Shown here: one piece after another, positions 17,853-25,926 of the stretch
Position numbering within the stretch: the first letter of the stretch is position 1
Layout: the number at the start of each line of letters is the position of its first letter
Source: Pandoraea captiosa
Lineage (GTDB): Bacteria > Pseudomonadota > Gammaproteobacteria > Burkholderiales > Burkholderiaceae
Reading direction: 5' to 3'
Length of the DNA stretch: 64,000 nucleotides
Assembly: GCF_902459775.1 (NCBI RefSeq)
Contig: NZ_CABPSQ010000003.1
Location: 248,001-312,000, forward strand
The notes under the pieces: generated by a model
Databases searched by the model: none
What the model was told of the DNA's origin: nothing
Seen by the model: the letters and a program-made list of their open reading frames with translations, nothing else
Made by a program: the position numbers and the translations under genes

Positions 17853-19139
17853 TCACACCTGTCTCGCGTGCGCAACGCGTAAGTGCCCCAGCGCCGACGC
17901 GTACCCCTGCGGGTCGAACCGCCACGTCAGCGCGATCAGCGCCACGTTGAGCACGATGAGCCCGCCCCACGAGGGCATGAAGCTGCCCGTCGCCGCCATC
18001 ACGGCGCCGGCGGCAAACGGCGCGATTGCCGCGATGCAAAACCCCACCCCTTGCATGAAGGCCGCCAGCGCCGCCGCGTGACGCGGGTGCGCATGATGGT
18101 CGAGTGCGAGCACCAGGCCGAGCGAGAACGTGCCGCCAAGACCGAAACCGATCCCGCCGATCCACCACCACGGCGCCGCGTCGGGGGCGACGGCCAGTCC
18201 CGCCAGACCGCCCAGCGTCGCCGCCAGTGCGAGCGTCAGCCAGCGACGGCGATCGACGTTGCGTCGCGCCAGCCACGGCAGCACCAGCGCGGCGAACACC
18301 TGACACGCCGTCAGCCCGGCGAGCAGCGCGCCGCTTTGCTTTGCGCTCATGCCGCGCTGCTGATAAAACGGCGGCAGCCACGCGACCATCGTCGTGTAAG
18401 TGCAGTTGATGAGACCGAAATAGATCGCGAGCGTCCATGCGCGATGTTTGCGCAACAAGGCGAGCATGGACGGCGCCGTCTGCGCAACATTTGCGCTGGC
18501 CGTCTGGCACGCAACGCGCAACGCTTCGGCACTGCTTGCGGCACGTCGTGGCGCGGTCGCGTCAGTCACTGAAGATTCGTCGTCACCCGACGCGGCGCGT
18601 GCCAATGGCGCTCGCCACCACGCGAAGGCCGCTGCAGCGACCACGGCAAGCCACATTCCCAACCCGATGCGCCAGTCGTCCGCCTCGGCCGCCGCCCACG
18701 GACTCATGGCCGCACCCAGACCGCCCCCGCCCATGAGCGCAGCGGAGTACAGCCCCATCATCGACGTCATTCGCCCCGCACGGTAGTTCGCCTTCACCAC
18801 GCCGGGCAACAACGCCTGAATGATCGCGATGCCGATCCCCGAGGCCAGCGCCGTCGCGATCATCGTGACGGTGTCGTCGGCAACGAAGCGCGCCCCGCAG
18901 GCCAGTGCCAGCGCGGCCAGACCGAGCAGCACGCCGCGACGCTCGCCGAAGCGACGCGTCAGCCCGCTCGCGGCAAACGCCCCCGCTCCCATCGCCAGCA
19001 CCGGCAGCGACGTCAGCAGCGCCGCGACCGGATACGTCATGCCCGTCGCTTCACGGATCTGGGGCAAGAGCGGACTGATGGACGTGAGCGTCGGGCGCAG
19101 CGTCAGCCCGACAGCCACGATGGCCAGCCAAAGCGTCAT
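17853..19139 (-). CDS. MFS transporter (CynX/NimT-like)
   Basis: A 428-residue twelve-helix MFS permease whose N terminus (WLAIVAVGLTLRPTLTSISP) matches the CynX/NimT cyanate and nitroimidazole transporter subfamily. It is the last gene of the four-gene operon: its ATG overlaps the amidohydrolase stop as ATGA. It may export the product of the amidohydrolase or import a related compound. A Ser/Ala-rich loop lies mid-protein between the two six-helix halves. Confidence 0.88.
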   Translation of the reverse strand: MTLWLAIVAVGLTLRPTLTSISPLLPQIREATGMTYPVAALLTSLPVLAMGAGAFAASGLTRRFGERRGVLLGLAALALACGARFVADDTVTMIATALASGIGIAIIQALLPGVVKANYRAGRMTSMMGLYSAALMGGGGLGAAMSPWAAAEADDWRIGLGMWLAVVAAAAFAWWRAPLARAASGDDESSVTDATAPRRAASSAEALRVACQTASANVAQTAPSMLALLRKHRAWTLAIYFGLINCTYTTMVAWLPPFYQQRGMSAKQSGALLAGLTACQVFAALVLPWLARRNVDRRRWLTLALAATLGGLAGLAVAPDAAPWWWIGGIGFGLGGTFSLGLVLALDHHAHPRHAAALAAFMQGVGFCIAAIAPFAAGAVMAATGSFMPSWGGLIVLNVALIALTWRFDPQGYASALGHLRVAHARQV

Positions 19140-20362
19140 ACCGCGACGCCCTCGCTGACCACGACATGCCCGTTCGCCACCACCCAGCGACGCGGCGCGC
19201 GCGTCACGATGGCCTGCGCGGCATTCAGGGCGTCGACGAGTACAAGATCGGCACGCGCGCCCACGTGCAGGCCATAGTCCTCGAACCAGCACGTGCGCGC
19301 GCCCTGATGCGTGACGCAATCGAGCGCGATGTCGAGTTCGTCGTCGCGACGCAGGTTGTAGCGCAGGCCGATCATCATCGCGCGCTCCAGCATGTCGGGC
19401 GAGCCATACGGCGTCCAGGTGTCGCGAATGCCGTCGTTGCCTCCCGCGAGCGGCACACCGGCGCGGCGACATGCCATGAGCGGCGGCACAATGCGCGACG
19501 GGGGCGCGGTCGTGACCAGCGCGACACCGGCATCGGCCAGTCGTGCGAGCAACGCGTCGGCCCGCGCCGCGTCGAGCTCACCCAGACAGAATGCGTGCGA
19601 GACGACGACCTTGCCCTGCATGCCCAGCGCCAGAATGCGCTCGAGCATCAACTCGAACGAGAACACCCCCATCTCGCCCGGCTCGTGCAAATGGATATCG
19701 ACGGGGCAGCCATGTTTGTCGGCCAGCGCAAACATCGCGTCGAGCGACGCCCTCGGATCACGATCGATGGCGCAGGGATCGAGCCAGCCCAGCACGTCGG
19801 CGCCGCGCGCGAGCGACGCGTCGAGCCATTCGACGGTGCCTGCACGATCGAGTACCCCCGACTGCGGAAACGCCACGATCTGCATGTCGAGCGTATCCCG
19901 GAGTGTCTCGCGTGTGGCAAGTACGCCCTCGAGATGGCGCAGGCCCGCCTCGGTGTCGATGTCCACGTGCGTGCGCAAGCGCGTGGTGCCTGCCGCGAGA
20001 AACGCACGGCCAAGCGCCAGCGAAGCGGCGCCTGCGTCATGTCCGCTGGCGGCGCGCCATGCGCGCTCGTTATCGATGCGATCGATGAGTCGCGAGCCGC
20101 ACTCGTTCACGTACCACGGCATGCCCCACGTCGTTTTGTCCAGGTGGGTGTGCGCCTCGACCAGTCCCGGCATGAGCAGCGCGCCGCGCGCGTCGATCCG
20201 GCGTACCGCGTCGTGCGCAGGCGCTCCATCGCCCACCTGTGCCCCGGACGCCTGGCTCGCTGGCAGCGACGGCCCGATGGCCGCGATCTTTCCGTGCTCC
20301 ACGCGCACCTCGACCGGCTTGCCGTCGAGCGCGCGCGCGTTGCGAATTTCCAGTGTCGTCAT
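19136..20362 (-). CDS. Amidohydrolase of the cytosine deaminase family
   Basis: A 408-residue metal-dependent hydrolase. Metal-ligand motifs of the cytosine-deaminase/isocytosine branch are visible in order: HTH (AHTHLDKTTWG), HxHE (DIHLHEPGEMG), SHAF, and the Asp motif GNDGIRDTWTPYGS. The reaction is probably removal of ammonia or an amine from a heterocycle (pyrimidine or triazine-like). Its ATG overlaps the symporter stop and its stop overlaps the MFS start, each as ATGA. With two transporters and a GntR regulator it looks like a nitrogen-scavenging module; the substrate is not identifiable. Confidence 0.87.
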   Translation of the reverse strand: MTTLEIRNARALDGKPVEVRVEHGKIAAIGPSLPASQASGAQVGDGAPAHDAVRRIDARGALLMPGLVEAHTHLDKTTWGMPWYVNECGSRLIDRIDNERAWRAASGHDAGAASLALGRAFLAAGTTRLRTHVDIDTEAGLRHLEGVLATRETLRDTLDMQIVAFPQSGVLDRAGTVEWLDASLARGADVLGWLDPCAIDRDPRASLDAMFALADKHGCPVDIHLHEPGEMGVFSFELMLERILALGMQGKVVVSHAFCLGELDAARADALLARLADAGVALVTTAPPSRIVPPLMACRRAGVPLAGGNDGIRDTWTPYGSPDMLERAMMIGLRYNLRRDDELDIALDCVTHQGARTCWFEDYGLHVGARADLVLVDALNAAQAIVTRAPRRWVVANGHVVVSEGVAV

Positions 20363-21834
20363 ACTTTCCTCAAAATGCCTGCTTTCACATGACGCGAGCG
20401 GGTCAGTGTGCTCACCGCCACGAACGTCACTGCATTGACCGCCAGCGCAACCAGCCCCATGTTGATCGACGCGACCGTGTCCGACGCCCCCGGCAACAGC
20501 GTGCGCAGATTGACGTCGAAGCCGACGGCGGCGAGCAACACGAGCGCGCCCGCACCGATGCCCGCAAACGCCCCGTACTTGTTACCGAAAGGTCGGGGCA
20601 GCAAGCTCGCCACGAACGACGGGAACAACTGTGTGAGCAGACTCGACGCGAACAGCGCCAGCGCCACGAACGTCGCCCCGCCACGCAACACGAAGAACAC
20701 CGCAACCAGCCCGAACACCGGCAACACGCGCTTGGCCAGCTTGCCGACGAACGCTTCGCTCGCCTGCGGCGCGAAACCGTCGCGATAGATGTTCTTGGCG
20801 ATCAACGTCGACGCATTGAGCAGAATCATCGAACCCGGCACCAGCGCGGTCAACACCCCCACACCGCCGATCACGCCCACGAACCACGGCGAGAAGGTCT
20901 GCTTCACGATGCGCAGCAGCGCCAGGTCCGAGTCTGCGCCGCTCAGTCCCGGCACTTGCAGAATCGCCGCGAAACCGACGAAGAACATGAACGCGATGAC
21001 CATCTGGTACAGCGGCATCAGAATCGTGTTCTTGCGCACCGCGCTCTCGGTCTTGGCCGCATACACCGAGGTGAAAACATACGGATACAGGTAGTAACCG
21101 AGCGACGTGAGCAGAATCGTCGAGTTGTACCAGGACAGCGTGAGGCCGCTCGTCGGCATTTGCAGGAAGCCGGGGCGCGCCGCCTCGATCCTGTCGAACA
21201 TTTCACCGAAGCCACCGAAGTAATGCAGCGGCAGATAGATGCCGAGGAATACGGCGATCACGAGAATCAGAATGTCCTTGTAGATCGCGATGCTCGCCGA
21301 CCCATGAATACCCGACACCGTAATGTAGAGCACCATCGCAATGGCGCCGCACCAGATCGCCACGGCCGGCGGGATCGTCCCATACGAGGCTTCGGACACG
21401 ATGATGCCAAGACCGCGCAACTGAATGATGAGCAAGGCGCTCATGCCCAGCACGGCCACCACCGACACCACCACGCCCAAGGCGCGCGAGCGGTACGCCG
21501 TCGCAAAGAAGTCGGAGAACGACACGCAATTGTGCTTCGTGGCGTGACGCCACGCGGCGGGCAACATCCAGTAGCCGAGCAGATACGCGAGCGCGCCGTA
21601 AGCAAGGATGTAAAACGCGGGCGGCCCCTTGCTGTACGCCCATCCGCTCGCGCCCAGGAACGTGAAGGTGGAAAACGCCTCCCCTGCCATGAGCAGGAAC
21701 ACGAGCAGCGTGCCGAAGCCGCGGCCACCCACCGCCCACTGCTCCAGACTCATCGTGCGCCCGCGCCGGGCGCGAATCCCGATGAAGAGGGCAAACGCCA
21801 GAAACGCCGCGATGACGGCAAGCGCGGCATTCAT
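20359..21834 (-). CDS. Sodium:solute symporter family protein
   Basis: A 491-residue SSS-family transporter with about thirteen membrane helices. A region SLEQWAVGGRGFGTLLVFLL near the N terminus and later FVALALFASSLLTQLFPSF fit the PanF/MctP branch. The preceding DUF3311 gene overlaps it by ATGA; small DUF3311 proteins are commonly paired with this transporter type. I expect Na+-driven uptake of the amidohydrolase substrate. Confidence 0.9.
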   Translation of the reverse strand: MNAALAVIAAFLAFALFIGIRARRGRTMSLEQWAVGGRGFGTLLVFLLMAGEAFSTFTFLGASGWAYSKGPPAFYILAYGALAYLLGYWMLPAAWRHATKHNCVSFSDFFATAYRSRALGVVVSVVAVLGMSALLIIQLRGLGIIVSEASYGTIPPAVAIWCGAIAMVLYITVSGIHGSASIAIYKDILILVIAVFLGIYLPLHYFGGFGEMFDRIEAARPGFLQMPTSGLTLSWYNSTILLTSLGYYLYPYVFTSVYAAKTESAVRKNTILMPLYQMVIAFMFFVGFAAILQVPGLSGADSDLALLRIVKQTFSPWFVGVIGGVGVLTALVPGSMILLNASTLIAKNIYRDGFAPQASEAFVGKLAKRVLPVFGLVAVFFVLRGGATFVALALFASSLLTQLFPSFVASLLPRPFGNKYGAFAGIGAGALVLLAAVGFDVNLRTLLPGASDTVASINMGLVALAVNAVTFVAVSTLTRSRHVKAGILRKV

Positions 21835-22073
21835 GATGCAGCTCCGTCGTGATCGCGGGAAGTCGTGTCGGCGCCCGACGCGCGGGCGGCATCGCGCGAG
21901 CCGTCGAACTGGAACATCACCACCATCACGACCGACGTGAGCAGCAGCCAGACGATGTTCCACGTCATCAGAAAGGGCAGACCGGCGAGCCGGGTTCCCA
22001 CATGTTCGGCGAGCCAGCCGCCGCTGTAAAACGCCGCGACGGGAAGCGCGGCCAGGCAATGCACGGGTTTCAT
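21831..22073 (-). CDS. DUF3311-type small membrane protein
   Basis: An 80-residue protein with two hydrophobic segments (LAALPVAAFYSG and TWNIVWLLLTSVVMVVMFQF) and a short hydrophilic C-terminal tail. Size, topology and position in front of a sodium/solute symporter gene match DUF3311 proteins, thought to be accessory subunits of that transporter. GGAG stands 6 nt before the ATG. Its last codons overlap the symporter start (ATGA), making it the first gene of the four-gene operon. Confidence 0.8.
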   Translation of the reverse strand: MKPVHCLAALPVAAFYSGGWLAEHVGTRLAGLPFLMTWNIVWLLLTSVVMVVMFQFDGSRDAARASGADTTSRDHDGAAS

Positions 22074-22430
22074 GATGTCTCCAGACCCAAAGGGATTCGT
22101 CGGTCGGCCGCGCGTCAGCGTTGGGGGCAGACGCGCGCGGCGCCATGGTTTCGTGCCACTTCGCTGTGTCCAGTGGGCATGGCATGCCGTTTCGAATTGG
22201 CATATCATCAACCAAACACACCAAAATGGTTAACCATTTTTGTTGACCATTATCGGTAACGAATTGCCGAAATGCAAGATCGCATTTGGCCTGAAGGCCC
22301 TGATCGAGGGTTTACACGCCGTGAGCCGGGATTGACGCCGTGGGAACGTTTGACGTGACCGGAGGACTCGGCACCGCAGGTACAATGCGCCCCACGTCCA
22401 CGCGATCCACGACCTTCAAGGAGATCCGGC
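22074..22430. other. Divergent control region between the DUF3311 operon and gntR
   Basis: This 357-bp region separates the divergent operon and its GntR gene. It contains a perfect 18-bp palindrome at 22223-22240 with a possible half site TTGACCA at 22242-22248, and a TACAAT -10-like element (22381-22386) 45 nt before the gntR start. No further gene is seen. Confidence 0.65.
22223..22240. promoter_or_regulatory. Perfect 18-bp palindrome, likely GntR operator
   Basis: AAAATGGTTAACCATTTT is a perfect palindrome with the core TGGTTAACCA, matching the GT-N-AC pattern of FadR-type GntR operators. It lies 150 bp upstream of the DUF3311 ATG, in the spacer shared with gntR. Confidence 0.75.
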
Positions 22431-23306
22431 TTGAGCCGCACTGCACCGCCCTCGCCGTCGCCACCACCGTCACCTACGGCAGCCGACACGCCGCAGGGCG
22501 CCGCGTCCCGCGCCGCTCGGGACACGCATGCCGCCACCGCGAAGTCGGCGGCATCGGCAACTTCGGTGACTGAGGCAACATCGACGCCGGCGGGCGACGA
22601 CGCGCCGGGCAGCGCAGGTCAGCAGATCGAGGCAAGGGTCTACGCAGCCATCTCGCAGGCGTTGCTCTCGGGCAAGCTGCGCCCCGGCATGCCATTGCGC
22701 GAGCGGAATCTGGCGCAGGCGTTCGGTTGCACGCGCGGCGCGGTACGCAAGGTGCTGGCGCGGCTCGGCTTCGAAGGCAAGCTGGTGCTCGAACCGAATC
22801 GCGGTGCGTTCGTGCCGCAGCCCTCGCTCGACGACATCCGTCAGACATATCGCGCGCGCCGTGTGCTGGAGACCGGCGTGATCGCAAGCGTCTGCGGCCG
22901 GCTGCGCGACGCGCAGCTCGCGGTGCTCGACGCTCACGTCGCGACCGAAGCCCGCTCGCACGCCGACGGCACGCACGAGCGCTCCATTCGCCTCGCGGGC
23001 GAGTTCCATCTGAAGTTGATCGGTATGGCCGACAGCGCCGAGCTCGACGCGTTTGCCCGTCAGCTCGTCGCCAAGACGGAGCTGTACAAGGCCCTCTACG
23101 ACCCGGCCGAATTCATGCACTGCGCACCGACCGAGCATGCCCAGCTCGTGAGCCAGTTGCGCGATGGCAAGACGCAGGCGGCGATTGCGCTCGCGACTGC
23201 CCATCTGGACGAACTCGAAGCACGGGTGCTCACGCGCGCCGCAGCCGCCGAGACGCCGGACTTTCGCGCGATATTTGCCGAAGCCTTTGCCGGTGCAGCG
23301 ACCTGA
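22431..23306 (+). CDS. GntR-type regulator (FadR subfamily)
   Basis: A 291-residue regulator. Residues 1-55 are a disordered Ser/Pro/Ala/Thr-rich tail, then a GntR winged helix (VYAAISQALLSGKLRPGMPL, NLAQAFGCTRGAVRKVLARL) and a C-terminal FCD ligand-binding domain. It starts with TTG at 22431, placed by a perfect AAGGAGAT 5 nt upstream; the extended tail is therefore probably real. It is divergent from the symporter/amidohydrolase operon and probably represses it through the 22223-22240 palindrome. Confidence 0.87.
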   Translation: MSRTAPPSPSPPPSPTAADTPQGAASRAARDTHAATAKSAASATSVTEATSTPAGDDAPGSAGQQIEARVYAAISQALLSGKLRPGMPLRERNLAQAFGCTRGAVRKVLARLGFEGKLVLEPNRGAFVPQPSLDDIRQTYRARRVLETGVIASVCGRLRDAQLAVLDAHVATEARSHADGTHERSIRLAGEFHLKLIGMADSAELDAFARQLVAKTELYKALYDPAEFMHCAPTEHAQLVSQLRDGKTQAAIALATAHLDELEARVLTRAAAAETPDFRAIFAEAFAGAAT

Positions 23307-23425
23307 ATCGGGGTATATTTCGCCTGATCGCGACGGGCTAGCGGCCCGCCTGCCATTTTTTGCCCCCGCTTGCGCAGACAGCCGTTCCGAGTGCTTGACG
23401 CAAGCATGAAGCCCGAAGGAAGCCC

Positions 23426-24727
23426 ATGTCCCATCTGGTAGTCCACGGCGGCCAGCCGCTGCGCGGCCGCATCACCCCCTCCGCCAACAAGAACGCCGTT
23501 CTCCCGATTCTGTGCGCCACGTTGCTGACCGATCAGCCGGTGCGCCTCATCGGTGTGCCCGAGATCACCGACGTTCGCAAGATCCTCGACATCTTTCGCC
23601 AGCTTGGCAGCGACGTCAGCGTCGACTTCGACGCGGGCATTCTCGACGTGCACCACCGGAACACGAAGTTCGATCCGCGCACGGACCATCTGCCCGAAGA
23701 GATGCGCTCGTCGATCATGCTGGTGCCGCCGCTGCTCGCGCGGTTCGGTGTCGCTCGCATCGAGGACAACATCAAGGGCTGCACGCTCGGCGTGCGCGAG
23801 ATCGACCCGCACATCGAAGTGCTGCGTCATTTCGGAGGGCGCGTGGAGCGCACCTCGGGCTCGCTGCTGATCCACGCCGACGAGGCGCGTCCCGCGATCC
23901 ATCACTGGCTCGACTACGCGTCGGTGACCACCACGGAAAACTTCGTGCTGTGCGCCTCGACCGCCAACGGTCGCTCGCAGTTGAACAATGCGGCCTCCGA
24001 GCCGCACGTGCAGGAGTTCTGCCGCTTCATGCAGATGCTGGGCGTGCCGATCGAAGGCGTGGGCACCTCGCAGCTCGCCATCGAAGGGGTTGAGCGCTTT
24101 GGCGGCGGTGAATTCCGCTTCGCCGAGGACTTCCACGAGATCACCACGTTCCTGGCGCTGGGCGCGATCACGGGCGGGGAGATCACCGTCAAGAATTCAG
24201 CGCCCGAGCAGTTTCCGCTCATCGACCGCACCTTCGCCAAGTTCGGCATCAAGGTCGAGCATCGCGACGGCTGGTCCACCGCCACCGCGCAGGGCAAGCT
24301 CAAGGTGCAGACACCGTTCACGCAGAACATTCTGACGAAGGTCGAAGCGGCGCCGTGGCCTTACTTCCCGGTGGACCTGCTGCCGATTTTCATTGCGCTG
24401 GGCGTGAAGGCCGAAGGTAGCGCCATGTTCTGGAACAAGGTGTACGACGGCGCCATGGGGTGGTCGACGGAACTCTCGAAGTTCGGTGCGCACGTGTTCC
24501 AGTCCGATCCGCATCGTCTGATCACGTTCGGTGGCGTGCCGCTCTCGCCGGCGGTGGTCGAGAGCCCGTACATCATTCGTGTGGCAATTGCGCTGCTGAT
24601 GGTGGCCGCGAGCATCGACGGCCAGTCGACGATCAAGAACGCGCAGCCGATTCGACGCGCACATCCTCATTTCGTCGAAAACCTGTGTTCGGTGGGCGCG
24701 AACGTCGTCTGGACGACGCCGGAATAA
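23426..24727 (+). CDS. murA: MurA-like enolpyruvyl transferase (divergent)
   Basis: A 433-residue EPSP-synthase-fold enzyme. MurA joins enolpyruvate to UDP-GlcNAc in the first committed peptidoglycan step. Lys22-Asn23 (SANKNAVLPIL) and the catalytic cysteine (Cys119 in IKGCTLGVREIDPHI) are kept, so fosfomycin sensitivity is expected. But the loop differs from the usual GGC-x-IG-x-RPVDLHI, and the N terminus has SANKN for SGAKN. The protein is also longer than usual (417-420). GAAGGA precedes the ATG. It sits between gntR and a two-component system, not in a cell-wall cluster, and may be a second MurA with a special role. Confidence 0.82.
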   Translation: MSHLVVHGGQPLRGRITPSANKNAVLPILCATLLTDQPVRLIGVPEITDVRKILDIFRQLGSDVSVDFDAGILDVHHRNTKFDPRTDHLPEEMRSSIMLVPPLLARFGVARIEDNIKGCTLGVREIDPHIEVLRHFGGRVERTSGSLLIHADEARPAIHHWLDYASVTTTENFVLCASTANGRSQLNNAASEPHVQEFCRFMQMLGVPIEGVGTSQLAIEGVERFGGGEFRFAEDFHEITTFLALGAITGGEITVKNSAPEQFPLIDRTFAKFGIKVEHRDGWSTATAQGKLKVQTPFTQNILTKVEAAPWPYFPVDLLPIFIALGVKAEGSAMFWNKVYDGAMGWSTELSKFGAHVFQSDPHRLITFGGVPLSPAVVESPYIIRVAIALLMVAASIDGQSTIKNAQPIRRAHPHFVENLCSVGANVVWTTPE

Positions 24728-24736
24728 GTTGACCGA

Positions 24737-24756
24737 CGGCCCCCCCGGGGGGGCCG
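24737..24756. terminator. C7G7 palindrome after murA
   Basis: CGG followed by seven C, seven G and CCG forms a perfect 20-bp palindrome 10 nt after the murA stop. It could act as an attenuating hairpin or cruciform, but there is no T-run after it, so termination is uncertain. The homopolymer runs could be a slippage hot spot. Confidence 0.5.
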
Positions 24757-24978
24757 GGCTCGCGTTGCGGCGCACGCCGACGGCAGGCGACCCCCCGATC
24801 CCCCGCGCGCCGGTTATCACCGCTGCGAACCCGACGGTTGACCTTACCCGAGCCGACCCGATACGCGAGGACACCACCTTTGCCCGACGGCATACGACGT
24901 TTGCCCGGCGGAAAATTATTTCCCGCCTGTCGGTATTCGCACCGTATCGGCGCGGCGGCGCAAAGGGAATGTGAAAGA

Positions 24979-25926
24979 ATGACGACCATCATGAGCGATC
25001 GTCACCTGCCCCCGCAGTCGTTTGCCGCCCCCGCCACGACATCATCCGGCGCGGCCAGCGCATGGCCAGCCTCACCGCATGCCCGTCAGTTGTCGGGCGT
25101 GCGGGTGCTCGTCGTCGACGACAACCAGGAAGACCGCATGCTGCTGATGGACTTCCTCAGCCAGCAAGGCTGCCGAGTCTACATCGCGCAGGACGGCCGC
25201 GACGGCTACACCAAGGCGCGCACGGTGCAGCCCGATCTGATCCTGATGGACATCCGCATGCCGGTCTGCGACGGTCTGGGCGCTTGTCGCCTGCTCAAGG
25301 CCGATCCGGGCACGCGCCACATCCCGCTCATCTTTCTCACGGCCGCCGCCCTGCCCGGCGAGCGCGTCGCCGGACTCACGGCCGGTGCGGTCGATTACGT
25401 CACCAAGCCTTACGATTTCGAAGAAGTGCGGCTGCGTCTTTCCATCCACCTGAAGACGACGGCCCCCGCTTCGCATGGCGAACACGGCAAGCTCGCCCCG
25501 CTCCCGGTGCAGGCGCACACGCTGGACGCCGTGCTGTTTCGCGCCACGCGCGCCCTGCTGCTCGACCGGCTGAGCACCACGCCCGAGCTGGCCGGGCTGG
25601 CAAGCGCGGTCGGCACGAACACCCGCCGCCTCAATCTGGCGTTCCGGCGATGTGTAGGGGTCACGGTTTTCGACTTCCTTCGCGAAGAGCGCATGAAAGA
25701 GGCACGGCGCCTGCTCTCGGAAACCTCGCTCGACGTGCAGCACATCGCCGGTGCCGTCGGCTTCGCCAGCGCCGCCAACTTCGCAACCGCCTTTCGCGAA
25801 CGCTTCGGCATGCCGCCCAGCGGCTTTCGCGAGCAGGGAGAGCAGGGCGCGCAGGTCGAGCACGCCCCCCAACGCGCCGGTGCGTCCGGTGCGTCTGGTA
25901 CGCGCGGCACGTCCGGAACGCCATGA
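24979..25926 (+). CDS. Response regulator with AraC-type DNA-binding domain
   Basis: About 315 residues: a receiver domain (VRVLVVDDNQEDRMLLMDFL; phosphoacceptor Asp91 in LILMDIRMP; Lys in VTKPYDF) joined to a C-terminal AraC-type double helix-turn-helix (ARRLLSETSLDVQHIAGAVG, then FASAANFATAFRERFGMPPS). The tail is a short Gly/Ala/Ser/Thr repeat. The stop overlaps the histidine kinase ATG (ATGA), so they are a coupled two-component pair. ATG 24979 is favoured; ATG 24991 is possible. Confidence 0.88.
   Translation: MTTIMSDRHLPPQSFAAPATTSSGAASAWPASPHARQLSGVRVLVVDDNQEDRMLLMDFLSQQGCRVYIAQDGRDGYTKARTVQPDLILMDIRMPVCDGLGACRLLKADPGTRHIPLIFLTAAALPGERVAGLTAGAVDYVTKPYDFEEVRLRLSIHLKTTAPASHGEHGKLAPLPVQAHTLDAVLFRATRALLLDRLSTTPELAGLASAVGTNTRRLNLAFRRCVGVTVFDFLREERMKEARRLLSETSLDVQHIAGAVGFASAANFATAFRERFGMPPSGFREQGEQGAQVEHAPQRAGASGASGTRGTSGTP

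Noticed and set aside
20239-21852. A 537-codon plus-strand frame
   Set aside because: Antisense to the symporter gene; composition is typical of a shadow frame.
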